Source of the DNA: Bacillota bacterium
Lineage (GTDB): Bacteria; Bacillota; UBA4882; UBA8346
Reading direction: 5' to 3'
NCBI GenBank assembly: GCA_029974635.1
Contig: JARKQY010000014.1
Coordinates: forward strand, 98,170-162,169
DNA length: 64,000 bases
Positions 8,765 through 17,638 of this stretch are shown here, in pieces. Made by a program: the position numbers and the translations under genes. The notes under the pieces were generated by a model that worked only from the letters and a program-made list of their open reading frames with translations, had not been told where the DNA came from and ran no database searches. The stretch's first letter is position 1. Each line of letters begins with the position of its first letter.

Positions 8765-9526
8765 ATGGATATTCAGTTCAACAATAGAAACAATGAAATA
8801 TATATTCAAACTATTTTTAACGGGATAGCCAATCGCTATGACCTGATGAATACTCTGATGTCTTTTGGTTTGGATAAGTCATGGAGGAGATTTGCGGTTA
8901 AGCGAACCGGGCTTGAGGCCGGGGGAAGTGCGTTAGATGTTTGTTGTGGGACTGGAATGCTGACCATGGAACTGGCATGGTCGGCCGGTCCCACCGGCAG
9001 CATCGTAGGTTTGGATTTCTCGGCAAATATGCTGGCTATAGCCCAACGCAACCTTGAGCATTTTCCTTATAGGAATACTATCCGGTTCATTCAGGGGAAT
9101 GCAATGGAACTTCCCTTTGAAGATAATAGCTTTGATTGTGTTACGGTTAGTTGGGGATTAAAGAACGTTCCGGATATTGCCACCGTGGTTCAAGAAATGA
9201 TCCGGGTAGTCAAACCATGCGGTAAAGTAGTATCTTTGGATATGGGTCAACCCGATGCCCCGTTCTTTAAGGAATTATACTGGCTTTATTTCAAGAAGGT
9301 GATACCGTTAATGGGAAAAATCTGGGGCGGCAACAAACCGGCATACGAATATTTATATGATTCATCACGTTTATTTATCTCACCTCAAGAAATGACAAGG
9401 CTCTTCAGTAAAACTGGATTGACTGAAACAACCTTTTTAAACCTTTGCAAAGGAGCCGTTGCGGTTGTTGAAGGCGGAAAAGCGACTCACCTTTTTGGTG
9501 CATCCATGGACGCGCCAAAAAGGTGA
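8765..9526 (+). CDS. menG: UbiE/MenG-type quinone methyltransferase
   Basis: 253 residues from the ATG at 8765, matching the usual 230-255. The frame is open further upstream (from 8624), but that 47-residue extension has no family similarity, so I prefer the internal ATG, although its ribosome-binding site is weak. The sequence carries UbiE signatures: GIANRYDLMN near residue 20, SAM-binding motif LDVCCGTGML near 57, and VSWGLKNVPD near residue 128. The enzyme C-methylates demethylmenaquinone using S-adenosylmethionine. No other menaquinone gene is present, so the substrate is inferred from family membership only. Confidence 0.8.
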   Translation: MDIQFNNRNNEIYIQTIFNGIANRYDLMNTLMSFGLDKSWRRFAVKRTGLEAGGSALDVCCGTGMLTMELAWSAGPTGSIVGLDFSANMLAIAQRNLEHFPYRNTIRFIQGNAMELPFEDNSFDCVTVSWGLKNVPDIATVVQEMIRVVKPCGKVVSLDMGQPDAPFFKELYWLYFKKVIPLMGKIWGGNKPAYEYLYDSSRLFISPQEMTRLFSKTGLTETTFLNLCKGAVAVVEGGKATHLFGASMDAPKR

Positions 9527-9530
9527 GTCG
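9483..9530. terminator. Bidirectional terminator hairpin between menG and adhE
   Basis: A perfect 16-bp stem (9483-9498 paired with 9515-9530, arms CGACTCACCTTTTTGG and inverse) with a 16-base loop sits between two convergent genes and includes the menG stop codon. No strong T-tract follows on either strand, but position and symmetry fit a shared terminator. Confidence 0.7.
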
Positions 9531-9542
9531 TTCTACCCTTAT

Positions 9543-12194
9543 TCAAATCGTAACCATTTCTTTCTCTTTAATATCCGCCGTCTTCCCGTTATAGGCCTCC
9601 CGGTAGATTCCTTCAATCTCTGCCACTAAAGGCATCCTTGGGTTGGTTCCGGTAGTCTGGTCGTTGAAAGCGATATCGGCCATCTCCCGAATCTCCCGTT
9701 CGAAAGCATCCCGGTCAATCCCGGCCTCCGCCAAAGTTAACGGAATATTCAATTTCCGCAACAGATCCTTCACCGCTTCAACTAAGCTATTTACCCCTTC
9801 TGCGGTGGTTTTAGCGGGCAATCCCAAAAATCCGGCAATCTCGGCGTAACGTTCCCCGGCCATCGGATATTCATATTGGGGAAAAGCCGCCAGCTTGGTG
9901 GGGCGTTGCGCGTTGTACCTAATTACATATGGCAGTAAAATCGCATTGGCCCGGCCGTGGGGGATATGAAACTTGGCGCCCAAAGTATGGGCCATCCCGT
10001 GATTAACTCCCAAAAAGGCATTGGTAAAAGCCATACCGGCGATACAGGAGGCATTATGCATCTTCTCCCGGGCAACCCGGTCCTGGCCGTTTTGATAAGC
10101 CTTCGGCAGGTGTTCAAGAACCAGTTTGATGGCTTTTTCCGCCAGGGCATCTGTGTAGTCCGAAGCCATTACCGAAACATAGGCCTCAATAGCGTGGGTC
10201 AGAACGTCCATTCCGGTGTCGGCGGTTACCGATTGCGGAACTGTCAATACCAGTTCCGGATCGATAATGGCAATATCCGGAGTCAATTCATAATCAGCCA
10301 ATGGATACTTGATATTTTTCTTATTGTCGGTAATTACCGCAAAGGCCGTCACCTCGGAGCCGGTTCCCGATGTGGTGGGGATGGCCACAAAAGTCGCTTT
10401 CTTGCCGAGATTGGGGAATTTATAAGCCCGTTTCCGGATATCGGCAAATTTTAAGCGCAAGGTTTCAAATTCCATCTCCGGGTGCTCGTAAAACAACCAC
10501 ATGCCTTTGGCGGCATCTATAGGAGACCCGCCGCCCAGTGCAATAATCAGATCCGGCTGGTAACGGTTCATCTCCGCCACACCTTTCATCACGGTATCTA
10601 CCGAAGGATCGGGCTCAACCGCGGAGAAGATTTGGTACTCAATATTGATCTTTTCCAACTGGTAGGTTGCTTTCTCCACGAATCCAAGTTTCACCATGAA
10701 CGGATCAGTTACGATGAACGCCTTTTGGCCTTTGATTTTACTTAGATATTGCAGGGAACCGTATTCAAAATAAATCTTGGGTGGAATTTTGAACCATTTC
10801 ATCCGATCACGCCGGATAGCCACCCGTTTAATGTTGATTAAGTTTTGAACACTGACATTATCGGTGGTCGAATTCCGGCCCATAGAGCCGCAACCCAAAG
10901 TAAGGGAAGGTGTGTTGGTATTATAGATGTCGCCGATAGCGCCATGAGATGATGGCGAATTGATTAACAGCCGGCCGGTGCGTAATCTTTGGGCAAACTC
11001 CTCAATCACCTGCTGATCATTGGAATGGATAACCGCAGAATGGCCTAATCCGCCGAATTCGGTAATCTTCTCGCAGAGTTCAATCCCCTGGTGAAAATCC
11101 TCCACCACATAACAAGCCAAAATAGGGCTCAGTTTTTCCCGGGATAGGGGGTATTCCGGACCAACACCGCTCAATTCGGCCACTAAAATCTTGGTATCCG
11201 GCGGAACCTGAATTCCGGCGCCGGCGGCAATCTTGCTTGCCGGCTGTCCAACAACCGCCGGGCTCATACTGCAATGCTTCGGATCAATAGCCACATTTGA
11301 AAGGGACGCGATCTCTTCCGGTTTCAGAAAATAGCAGCCAAACTCCCTCATAATCTCTTTTACTTTCTCAGCTACCGGCCGGTCGATGATCACCGCTTGT
11401 TCCGAAGCGCAAATCATACCGTTGTCAAAGGTTTTGCTCAGTATTAAATCCGAGACCGCCCGTTTTAAATTAGCAGTCTTTTCAATATAGCAGGGCACAT
11501 TGCCGGGCCCCACTCCCAAAGCCGGTTTACCGCAGGAATAAGCCGCATGAACCATACCTGTTCCTCCAGTGGCCAGTATCAAATTGACTCCCGGATGTTG
11601 CATCAGCATATTGGTAGCTTCCACCGACGGTTCCTCTATCCAGCCAATACAATTTTCGGGAGCGCCAGCTGCTACTGCGGCTTCCAGCATGATCTTGGCG
11701 GCTGCGATACTTGACCTGATGGCCTTGGGATGAAAACTAAATATGATTGGATTACGGGTTTTCACGCTAATCAAGGATTTAAATAAGGTAGTTGAAGTTG
11801 GATTGGTTACTGGCGTCACTCCGGCTATGATTCCAATGGGTTCGGCTACCTTCATATAGCCTTCTTCCACATTTTCTTCAATAATCCCTACCGTCTTATC
11901 ATATTTAATATCATGATAAACCTCTTCGGTGGCAAATAAGTTTTTGGTGATTTTATCCTCATACACTCCCATACCGGTTTCTTCCACCGCCAACCTGGCC
12001 AATTCCATATGTTTTTTAATTCCCGCCAGGGCCATCGCCTTGACAATGGCGTCTATTTTGGCTTGATCATACTTCATATATTCACTCTTAGCCATCTCGG
12101 CTTTTCTTACCAAGTCTTCTATGTTAGTCCGTATTTTCTCTTGATTTTTCTCTTCAACTTCATTATTTGAAACCCGGGTATTTTTTTTATCCAT
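9543..12194 (-). CDS. adhE: Bifunctional acetaldehyde-CoA/alcohol dehydrogenase
   Basis: 883 residues from the ATG at 12194, which has GGAGGG six bases upstream; an earlier in-frame ATG at 12212 abuts the rex stop and is less well placed. Residues about 1-430 form the aldehyde dehydrogenase half with catalytic Cys262 (GMICASEQ). Residues about 450-870 form the iron-dependent alcohol dehydrogenase half (GGGSPIDAAKGMW, TTSGTGSEVT, HGMAHTLGAKFHIPHG). It reduces acetyl-CoA via acetaldehyde to ethanol with two NADH, and the family assembles into spirosomes. It follows rex directly, so rex-adhE is probably one operon controlled by Rex. Confidence 0.95.
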   Translation of the reverse strand: MDKKNTRVSNNEVEEKNQEKIRTNIEDLVRKAEMAKSEYMKYDQAKIDAIVKAMALAGIKKHMELARLAVEETGMGVYEDKITKNLFATEEVYHDIKYDKTVGIIEENVEEGYMKVAEPIGIIAGVTPVTNPTSTTLFKSLISVKTRNPIIFSFHPKAIRSSIAAAKIMLEAAVAAGAPENCIGWIEEPSVEATNMLMQHPGVNLILATGGTGMVHAAYSCGKPALGVGPGNVPCYIEKTANLKRAVSDLILSKTFDNGMICASEQAVIIDRPVAEKVKEIMREFGCYFLKPEEIASLSNVAIDPKHCSMSPAVVGQPASKIAAGAGIQVPPDTKILVAELSGVGPEYPLSREKLSPILACYVVEDFHQGIELCEKITEFGGLGHSAVIHSNDQQVIEEFAQRLRTGRLLINSPSSHGAIGDIYNTNTPSLTLGCGSMGRNSTTDNVSVQNLINIKRVAIRRDRMKWFKIPPKIYFEYGSLQYLSKIKGQKAFIVTDPFMVKLGFVEKATYQLEKINIEYQIFSAVEPDPSVDTVMKGVAEMNRYQPDLIIALGGGSPIDAAKGMWLFYEHPEMEFETLRLKFADIRKRAYKFPNLGKKATFVAIPTTSGTGSEVTAFAVITDNKKNIKYPLADYELTPDIAIIDPELVLTVPQSVTADTGMDVLTHAIEAYVSVMASDYTDALAEKAIKLVLEHLPKAYQNGQDRVAREKMHNASCIAGMAFTNAFLGVNHGMAHTLGAKFHIPHGRANAILLPYVIRYNAQRPTKLAAFPQYEYPMAGERYAEIAGFLGLPAKTTAEGVNSLVEAVKDLLRKLNIPLTLAEAGIDRDAFEREIREMADIAFNDQTTGTNPRMPLVAEIEGIYREAYNGKTADIKEKEMVTI

Positions 12195-12212
12195 CATTAT
12201 CCCTCCATTCAT

Positions 12213-12881
12213 TCAATATGAAACCGGTAACCGGCCAAACCCCTTATGGCACAACTGATACGAAAGTACTAAAAGGCTTTCACTGATATGCACATGCTCA
12301 ACAACCACATTTTCCGGTGTTTTCAATGAAATGGGCGCAAAGTTCCATATCCCTCTTACTCCTCCAGCTACCAAAATATCGGCAATTTCTTGCGCGTTTG
12401 CCGCTGGAGTGGTAATAACTCCAATATCAATCAGTTGCTCTTTCAAATAGCTTTCCAATTCCCTTACCGGCTGAACCAAAATCCCTTCAATATTTAAGTT
12501 GACAGGCGGTTGTTTTTGATCAAAGGCCGCTTTAAATATAAAACCCCGGCTTAAAAAATTCGGATAACTGAGCACTGCCCGTCCTAAATTACCGGCGCCA
12601 ATAAGCACCATGTAAATATTATGATCCAATCCCAGGATTTTATTAACCTCAAATAGCAAATCATCGACCTTATATCCATAACCCTGCTGCCCGAAATTTC
12701 CAAAACAACTTAAGTCGTGCCGGAGCTGGGAAGCTGTAATCCCTATTTTTGCCGCCAATTCCCCGGAAGAGATCCGTTCTACTTCCTTTTTTTGAAGTTC
12801 ACTCAAATAGCGTTGATAAACTGGGAGCCGTTTAATCACCACCATGGGAATCTTTGAACCAGGTGCGTCATTATGCGTCAT
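12213..12881 (-). CDS. rex: Redox-sensing transcriptional repressor Rex
   Basis: 222 residues. An N-terminal winged helix (about 15-85, RLPVYQRYL and ASQLRHDLSCFGNFG) is followed by a Rossmann NAD(H)-binding domain (LIGAGNLGRAVL, about 110). Rex binds operators when NADH is low and leaves DNA when NADH rises, derepressing NADH-consuming fermentation genes. The downstream neighbour is adhE, a standard Rex target, and its own upstream region carries two Rex-like operators, so autoregulation of the operon is expected. The next ATG in frame, 12 codons later, is an alternative start. Confidence 0.95.
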   Translation of the reverse strand: MTHNDAPGSKIPMVVIKRLPVYQRYLSELQKKEVERISSGELAAKIGITASQLRHDLSCFGNFGQQGYGYKVDDLLFEVNKILGLDHNIYMVLIGAGNLGRAVLSYPNFLSRGFIFKAAFDQKQPPVNLNIEGILVQPVRELESYLKEQLIDIGVITTPAANAQEIADILVAGGVRGIWNFAPISLKTPENVVVEHVHISESLLVLSYQLCHKGFGRLPVSY

Positions 12882-12913
12882 CGCCGTTACCCATCCCCTT
12901 TCCGGTTTTGATA

Positions 12914-12952
12914 TTGTTAAATTTATAACTAACTTTGTTAAAAAAATAACAA
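12914..12952. promoter_or_regulatory. Tandem Rex-like operators upstream of rex-adhE
   Basis: 12935-12952 reads TTGTTAAAAAAATAACAA, differing from the Rex palindrome TTGTTAAnnnnTTAACAA at one position. A weaker copy, TTGTTAAATTTATAACTA, is at 12914-12931. Their centres are 21 bp apart, two helical turns, so two Rex dimers could sit on the same DNA face. They lie between the predicted promoter and the rex start. Confidence 0.75.
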
Positions 12953-12963
12953 TCTTTAATTCT

Positions 12964-12992
12964 ATTTTACCGCATTTAACTAAAAAAGTAAA
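12964..12992 (-). promoter_or_regulatory. Predicted sigma-A promoter of rex-adhE
   Basis: On the minus strand, a -35 element TTTACT (12987-12992) and a -10 element TAAAAT (12964-12969) are separated by 17 bp. Initiation near 12957 would place the stronger Rex-like operator immediately downstream of the start site, suitable for blocking transcription. Confidence 0.55.
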
Positions 12993-12999
12993 GTATAGT

Positions 13000-13210
13000 T
13001 CGTCGGTTTTCCACCCTTAGTTCTCTAATAATTCATAATACGTTGTAGCCAATCTAGATAAAGAACCTGATAACTGTTTGTGTAGATAATAGGTTACGAA
13101 GCATATTTAGTATATAGCAACGTGATCTAACACAAATACTGTGGTTCTTATGCTGCAAAAAAATGTTATTCGCACAAAATCCTAGTAAAACGTTTTCGCT
13201 GTTTCTTAAC
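13000..13210. other. Spacer without recognisable gene
   Basis: Between the rex promoter and the end of the HD-GYP gene. No ORF of note. Near 13180-13195 is a GTAAAACGTTTT half-site related to the dispersed element seen at 40.2 and 48.0 kb. Confidence 0.4.
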
Positions 13211-14614
13211 CTAGAAAGTAGTTTCCGTTAATTGAAATTTAAACCCTTTGTTATTGAAAAGCTTTAAACAAATCTCAACAATATTCGGATCATAGATTTT
13301 GCCGCTCTTTTCGGATATTTCCTGTAAAGCCAGGTCCATTCCCAAAGAAGGGCGGTAAGGACGATGGGAAGACATTGCTTCCACAACATCAGCCACACTG
13401 ATTATTTTGGTCTCCAGGGTGATCTCCTGATCAACCAATCCGAAAGGATAACCGGAGCCATCAATTCGTTCATGGTGCTGTAAAACAATGTCCGCGATTG
13501 GCCAAGGAAACTCAACTGTTTTTAATATTTCATAACCAACTTGCGGGTGGGTTTTGATCAGATTAAATTCAATGACGCTGATTTTACCGGGCTTACTAAG
13601 AATCTCGGCGGGAATGCTGATTTTTCCGATATCATGAATACCTGCGGCCAATTGGATTCCATAGATCTGATCCGATGATAAATTCATTTCCCGGGCGATT
13701 GCGCTGGCCAATTCGGCTACCCGGCGCTGGTGACCGGCGGTATAAGGATCCTTTAACTCAACTGTCATCGCAATGGCTTGAATTGTTCCCTCCATGGATT
13801 TACGCAACTTCTCCAAACTTTCTTTTAGCATCTCCTCCGCCAGCCTGCGTTCCGTAATATCGGTGGAAATTCCCAAGACATTGTGCGTTTTCCCATCCGG
13901 GGAAAGAATTGGACGTTTAACAGTCTGTAACCAGCGTACGTTGCCGTGGGAATCGGTGATCCGTTCCACCGGAATCCGCTTCTCCTTAAGCAACCGGGTC
14001 ACTTCCCGGTCATCCTGCAGGAACCGCTCAACCTCTTCTTGATGAGAATTAAAATGAGCGTCTTTTTTGCCAATCATATCATACACCGTGGTCGCGCCGT
14101 ATAATTCAGTCACCGCTTGATTCACCAAAGTAAAGTAGCCGTCTTGATCTTTAACAAAAATGAGGTTCGGGTCGGCATCAATGACATTACGCAAGAATTC
14201 CTGTTGAATCCGGAGGTCTTCCCCGGCCCTTTTACGTTCGATGGCATATTGCATCGCCCGCACTAACAATTTGGTATCCACTTGTCCTTTGACCAGGTAA
14301 TCTTGAGCGCCTTCCCTGACTGCCCTGACCGCCATCTCTTCATCGTTTAATCCGCTAAGCACTATAATCGGCACATGAGGGGCGCTGGTATGAGTTTTTA
14401 CAAAAGTTTCCAGGCCACTGCTATCCGGCAATGTTAAATCCAGCAGTACAATATCGATGCCTCCAACGATCAAGGTCTCAATTCCCGCTGTTAACCGATC
14501 AACCTGCACCAAATCGAATGCAGTGTTTCTTTCCTCCGAAAGGAGTTCCTGCATCAGACGCGCGTCTCCTGGATTATCTTCAATTAATAATACCTTTATT
14601 GGTTTTGTTTCCAT
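13211..14614 (-). CDS. Receiver-PAS-HD-GYP response regulator (c-di-GMP phosphodiesterase)
   Basis: 467 residues. Order: receiver domain (about 5-125, VLLIEDNPGDARLM, phospho-acceptor in IVLLDLTLP), a PAS/PAC domain (about 140-260), a short coil, then an HD-GYP domain with His327-Asp328 (HDIGK) and Gly388-Tyr389-Pro390 (GSGYPFG). The HD-GYP signature is complete, so cyclic di-GMP hydrolysis is expected. It starts four bases after the stop of an Rcp1-like receiver and is the last gene of the kinase array. It is therefore the most likely output of those kinases, controlling cyclic di-GMP after phosphorylation (inference). No DNA-binding domain is present. Confidence 0.9.
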   Translation of the reverse strand: METKPIKVLLIEDNPGDARLMQELLSEERNTAFDLVQVDRLTAGIETLIVGGIDIVLLDLTLPDSSGLETFVKTHTSAPHVPIIVLSGLNDEEMAVRAVREGAQDYLVKGQVDTKLLVRAMQYAIERKRAGEDLRIQQEFLRNVIDADPNLIFVKDQDGYFTLVNQAVTELYGATTVYDMIGKKDAHFNSHQEEVERFLQDDREVTRLLKEKRIPVERITDSHGNVRWLQTVKRPILSPDGKTHNVLGISTDITERRLAEEMLKESLEKLRKSMEGTIQAIAMTVELKDPYTAGHQRRVAELASAIAREMNLSSDQIYGIQLAAGIHDIGKISIPAEILSKPGKISVIEFNLIKTHPQVGYEILKTVEFPWPIADIVLQHHERIDGSGYPFGLVDQEITLETKIISVADVVEAMSSHRPYRPSLGMDLALQEISEKSGKIYDPNIVEICLKLFNNKGFKFQLTETTF

Positions 14615-14618
14615 TGTT

Positions 14619-15062
14619 TTACTCCGAAGGTAGTTTTACAACGGTCAACCAAAAATCTTCGATAGATTTGATCACTTTTATGAACTCACTAAACCCGATG
14701 GGTTTAGTGATATAGCAATTGGCATTATAGTTGTATGCTTTAAAAATATCCTCTTCCGCGCGGGAGGTGGTCAATATAACCACTGGAATCCTTTTTAAAT
14801 CATTATCCGCTTTTATCTCTTCCAGCACTTGACGCCCGTCTTTTTTCGGCAAGTTAAGATCCAGCAGTATTAAATCCGGCCGGGTGGCCTTGGCATATTT
14901 CCCTTCTTTCCGCAAATAGGCCAATGCCTGTTCTCCATCCCCAACTACATTTAAGTTATTATAAAATTTCCCGTCACGCAAAGCCTCGGTTGTTAAACGG
15001 ACGTCCCCGGGGTTATCTTCGACCAATAAAATCTCAACTTGCTTACTTATGGTTTGGCTCAT
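14619..15062 (-). CDS. Single-domain response regulator, Rcp1-like
   Basis: 147 residues, a stand-alone receiver with the acidic pocket ([13 protein letters not shown]), acceptor Asp in LILLDLNLP and the conserved Lys in YITKPIG. The type resembles Rcp1, partner of cyanobacterial phytochromes and other kinases with the same HisKA type. It lies between kinase 1 (15 bases upstream) and the HD-GYP regulator (four bases downstream), with GGAGG before its ATG. It closely matches its paralogue at 22976-23422. Having no output domain, it probably works by protein contact or as a phosphorelay intermediate. Confidence 0.9.
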   Translation of the reverse strand: MSQTISKQVEILLVEDNPGDVRLTTEALRDGKFYNNLNVVGDGEQALAYLRKEGKYAKATRPDLILLDLNLPKKDGRQVLEEIKADNDLKRIPVVILTTSRAEEDIFKAYNYNANCYITKPIGFSEFIKVIKSIEDFWLTVVKLPSE

Positions 15063-15077
15063 TTCCAGATACCTCCG

Positions 15078-17525
15078 TCAAGTTCCAATGGTAAAATAAA
15101 AGGTTGCGCCTTTGGTTAATTCGGATTGAACCCAAATACGCCCGCCGTGTCGCTCCACAATTTTTTTACAGACCGATAAACCGATGCCGTTGCCGGAGTA
15201 TTCTTCTTTAGTATGCAGCCGCTGAAAAACCCGGAAGATACGTTCCGCATATTGCATATCCAGTCCGATTCCGTTGTCACGAACTGCAAATAACCAGCCA
15301 TTGCCTTCGGACTCCGCGTGAATATGAACTTCTGGCGCGACTTTTCCCCGGAATTTGATTGCGTTTTCAATCAAGTTTTGAAATAACTGGATCATTTGTT
15401 CCGCTTCAGCCCGAATAACCGGTAATGGATCCCAGGTTAAGCGCACGGAGTATTCCTCGATTATATGTTGCAGATTGGTTATCACTTGATTAATGATGAA
15501 TGTGCAATCCACCTCCTTAAAGGGGCTTTGATCCGTGCTTACCAGGGAATAAGCCAGTAAATCGATGATGAGATCCTGCATTCTGGCGGCTCCTTCAACC
15601 GCATAATCAATAAATTCATCGGCATCCGAGTCCAGCTTTCCTTTATAGTCCCATTCAATTCGATGCAAATAATCGCATACCACTTGCAAAGGTTCTTGGA
15701 TATTTAATGCGATAGTATTGATAAACCGGATCAATTCGGCATTAATTTTCGATAAAACTTGATTTCTTTCTTCTAGCAACGCCTCTTTCTCCAGCAGCTT
15801 TTCAACTAACAAGGCGCCTTTTAAAACGGTACCGACGGTCCCTGCAAGAGTCTGGTAGGTATGACTGCGGGCTTCGCCCACATCAAATACGATAAAACCC
15901 AGCCTTTCCTCCCTGAAGGTCAATGGAAAAACACCCAGCGAATAGCGTATGTTTTCGGGCAGCATATCTTTGGGAAAAATTTGGCATGTCGGGAATCGAA
16001 AACCCTGGGGCTTAAGCGGTATCCTCCCCTTTTCATTACACGCCAGTACAAGCTTTGAATGTTCCGGAAGTACCGCCGTTTCTTCGAATAAAGAAAGGAA
16101 ACAGTTTTTGATTTGCAAAGACGGTAGCTGTTGATAAAGAGCCTCCGCCAAATTGGAAACACTATATGTGTTGACTAATAGTCGGTTGATATCCCGCAAC
16201 ACACTGGATTGATTGGTGACGATGTAACCCTGGAAAGACTTGACTTGAACACCCATCTCTCCAATTAAGATGCGGGCTTGGTGCCATAAATTTTCCGCCC
16301 GTAAAATTTCCCGTTTCGTTTGTAATTCAGATAAACGGACTCGTTGCATTACCGTTATTACTGTCTGCCAGAGAACCAAATCCGAATGATACTGAACCGA
16401 TTTTAGCAATAATTGGTTTAGGGTCTTTAAAAAGTGATAAGATGACTCTTTTTTGATATCGGACAAAAATGCATTTAGCAATAGGGTTATCCACTGAAAT
16501 TTCATCTCCGGGTAATCGGGTCCTAAACTCTTCATCATTTCAAGCAGAATTAATCGCTGCCACTCTTCCTGACCCCCGGTAAAATTTTGGGCATCCGTAA
16601 AAAAGGATTGCCTGACGGTTTCTGAAAAACAGCCGCAAGAATGTCGAATCACAAGTTCCGTTGGCAGATATACTTCTGCCGGTACATCTTCACCCTGTAG
16701 CATGGCCAATAAAATCTTCATGGCGTTACAACCTTGTTCATAGCCTGATTGGCGTACCGTAGTTAACGGCGGATTTTGAAAATTCGTCCAATCCTGATCA
16801 TCGAAACCGGTTACTGCAATGTCATCGGGTATCCGGATCCCCCTTTCCTGCAATTCCGTGTAAACCCCAAAAGTCATAACATCATTGGCGGAAACCACGA
16901 CGTCAAATTTGACATTGCGTTCATCAATAAAAATTTTAACGGCCTCTCTTCCAGACTGGCCGATATGAAATTGGCCGGCGGTAATTAAATTCGGATCGAA
17001 AGGAATGTTATGTTCGGCCAATACATCACGATAAACCCGGTATCTCCGTTGGGCGTCCATATTATCCGGCGGACCCATGATAAAAGCCAGTCGCCGGTAT
17101 CCGTGGTCCCGGATCAAATGGATCAATAAATCACGGAATCCTTTTTGATTATCAACCCTTATACACGGAACGTCTTTTATCTGGGCGGCTATCGATACTC
17201 GCGGCAGTGACTGAAAACGTTCAAAAAAAGCCGTATCCTTCTCGAAAATTGTTAGCCCACCCGAGAATACCAAACCATCAACATTCTCGGGATCAATGAA
17301 CTCATAGATCATATTTCGTGATTGTTCTACCAGGTTGGGATCATTAATTATTTTGCCTGAAAAACAGAGCAGGTTAATTCCATGCTTTCTGGTTACATCA
17401 TTAACCCCGTACCACTCCGGGAAATGGTAATTAGCCCCCAGATCATTGATGAGAATACCAACGGTTAATTTGGATTTTGAGGTATTCTTTGAACTTTTCC
17501 TTGTTTTGGCTTGGCCTTTGATCAT
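15078..17525 (-). CDS. LacI-type sensor histidine kinase paralogue 1, acceptor His lost
   Basis: 815 residues from the ATG at 17525, chosen because AAAGGAG lies just upstream; an earlier TTG at 17561 is less likely. Order: LacI/PBP1-type sugar-binding domain (about 20-300, IAVTGFDDQDW, ending in HSCGC), helical linker, GAF-like domain (about 430-590), HisKA-like coil, HATPase_c ([30 protein letters not shown]). No membrane helix or signal peptide, so it is cytoplasmic. There is no LacI DNA-binding head. In the H-box the usual SHDLQEPL is ALNIQEPL: the phospho-acceptor His is Leu607. The ATP-binding half looks intact. It probably acts as a regulatory partner or phosphatase rather than a self-phosphorylating kinase. 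Confidence 0.85.
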   Translation of the reverse strand: MIKGQAKTRKSSKNTSKSKLTVGILINDLGANYHFPEWYGVNDVTRKHGINLLCFSGKIINDPNLVEQSRNMIYEFIDPENVDGLVFSGGLTIFEKDTAFFERFQSLPRVSIAAQIKDVPCIRVDNQKGFRDLLIHLIRDHGYRRLAFIMGPPDNMDAQRRYRVYRDVLAEHNIPFDPNLITAGQFHIGQSGREAVKIFIDERNVKFDVVVSANDVMTFGVYTELQERGIRIPDDIAVTGFDDQDWTNFQNPPLTTVRQSGYEQGCNAMKILLAMLQGEDVPAEVYLPTELVIRHSCGCFSETVRQSFFTDAQNFTGGQEEWQRLILLEMMKSLGPDYPEMKFQWITLLLNAFLSDIKKESSYHFLKTLNQLLLKSVQYHSDLVLWQTVITVMQRVRLSELQTKREILRAENLWHQARILIGEMGVQVKSFQGYIVTNQSSVLRDINRLLVNTYSVSNLAEALYQQLPSLQIKNCFLSLFEETAVLPEHSKLVLACNEKGRIPLKPQGFRFPTCQIFPKDMLPENIRYSLGVFPLTFREERLGFIVFDVGEARSHTYQTLAGTVGTVLKGALLVEKLLEKEALLEERNQVLSKINAELIRFINTIALNIQEPLQVVCDYLHRIEWDYKGKLDSDADEFIDYAVEGAARMQDLIIDLLAYSLVSTDQSPFKEVDCTFIINQVITNLQHIIEEYSVRLTWDPLPVIRAEAEQMIQLFQNLIENAIKFRGKVAPEVHIHAESEGNGWLFAVRDNGIGLDMQYAERIFRVFQRLHTKEEYSGNGIGLSVCKKIVERHGGRIWVQSELTKGATFYFTIGT

Positions 17526-17567
17526 GAAGTAATTCTCCTTTCCAGGGAGAAAAAAGTTCAATTATAT

Positions 17568-17613
17568 AATTGTCCTCAAAGGTTTGTTTTTTAGCAAACT
17601 TTTGCGGATAATT
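17568..17613. repeat. Dispersed palindromic element, copy 1
   Basis: 46 bp with inverted ends AATTGTCC and GGATAATT and inner arms CAAAGGTTTG and CAAACTTTTG. It matches 26282-26330 in layout and sequence. Located in the 113-base gap between kinase genes 2 and 1. It could be a mobile MITE-like palindrome or a transcription terminator. Confidence 0.6.
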
Positions 17614-17638
17614 TTAAATGATAGCTACACTATACTAG

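Noticed and set aside
13180..13200. Possible catabolite-response (cre) site at AAAACGTTTT
   Set aside because: Lacks the flanking TG and CA of the cre consensus and matches the dispersed repeat better.
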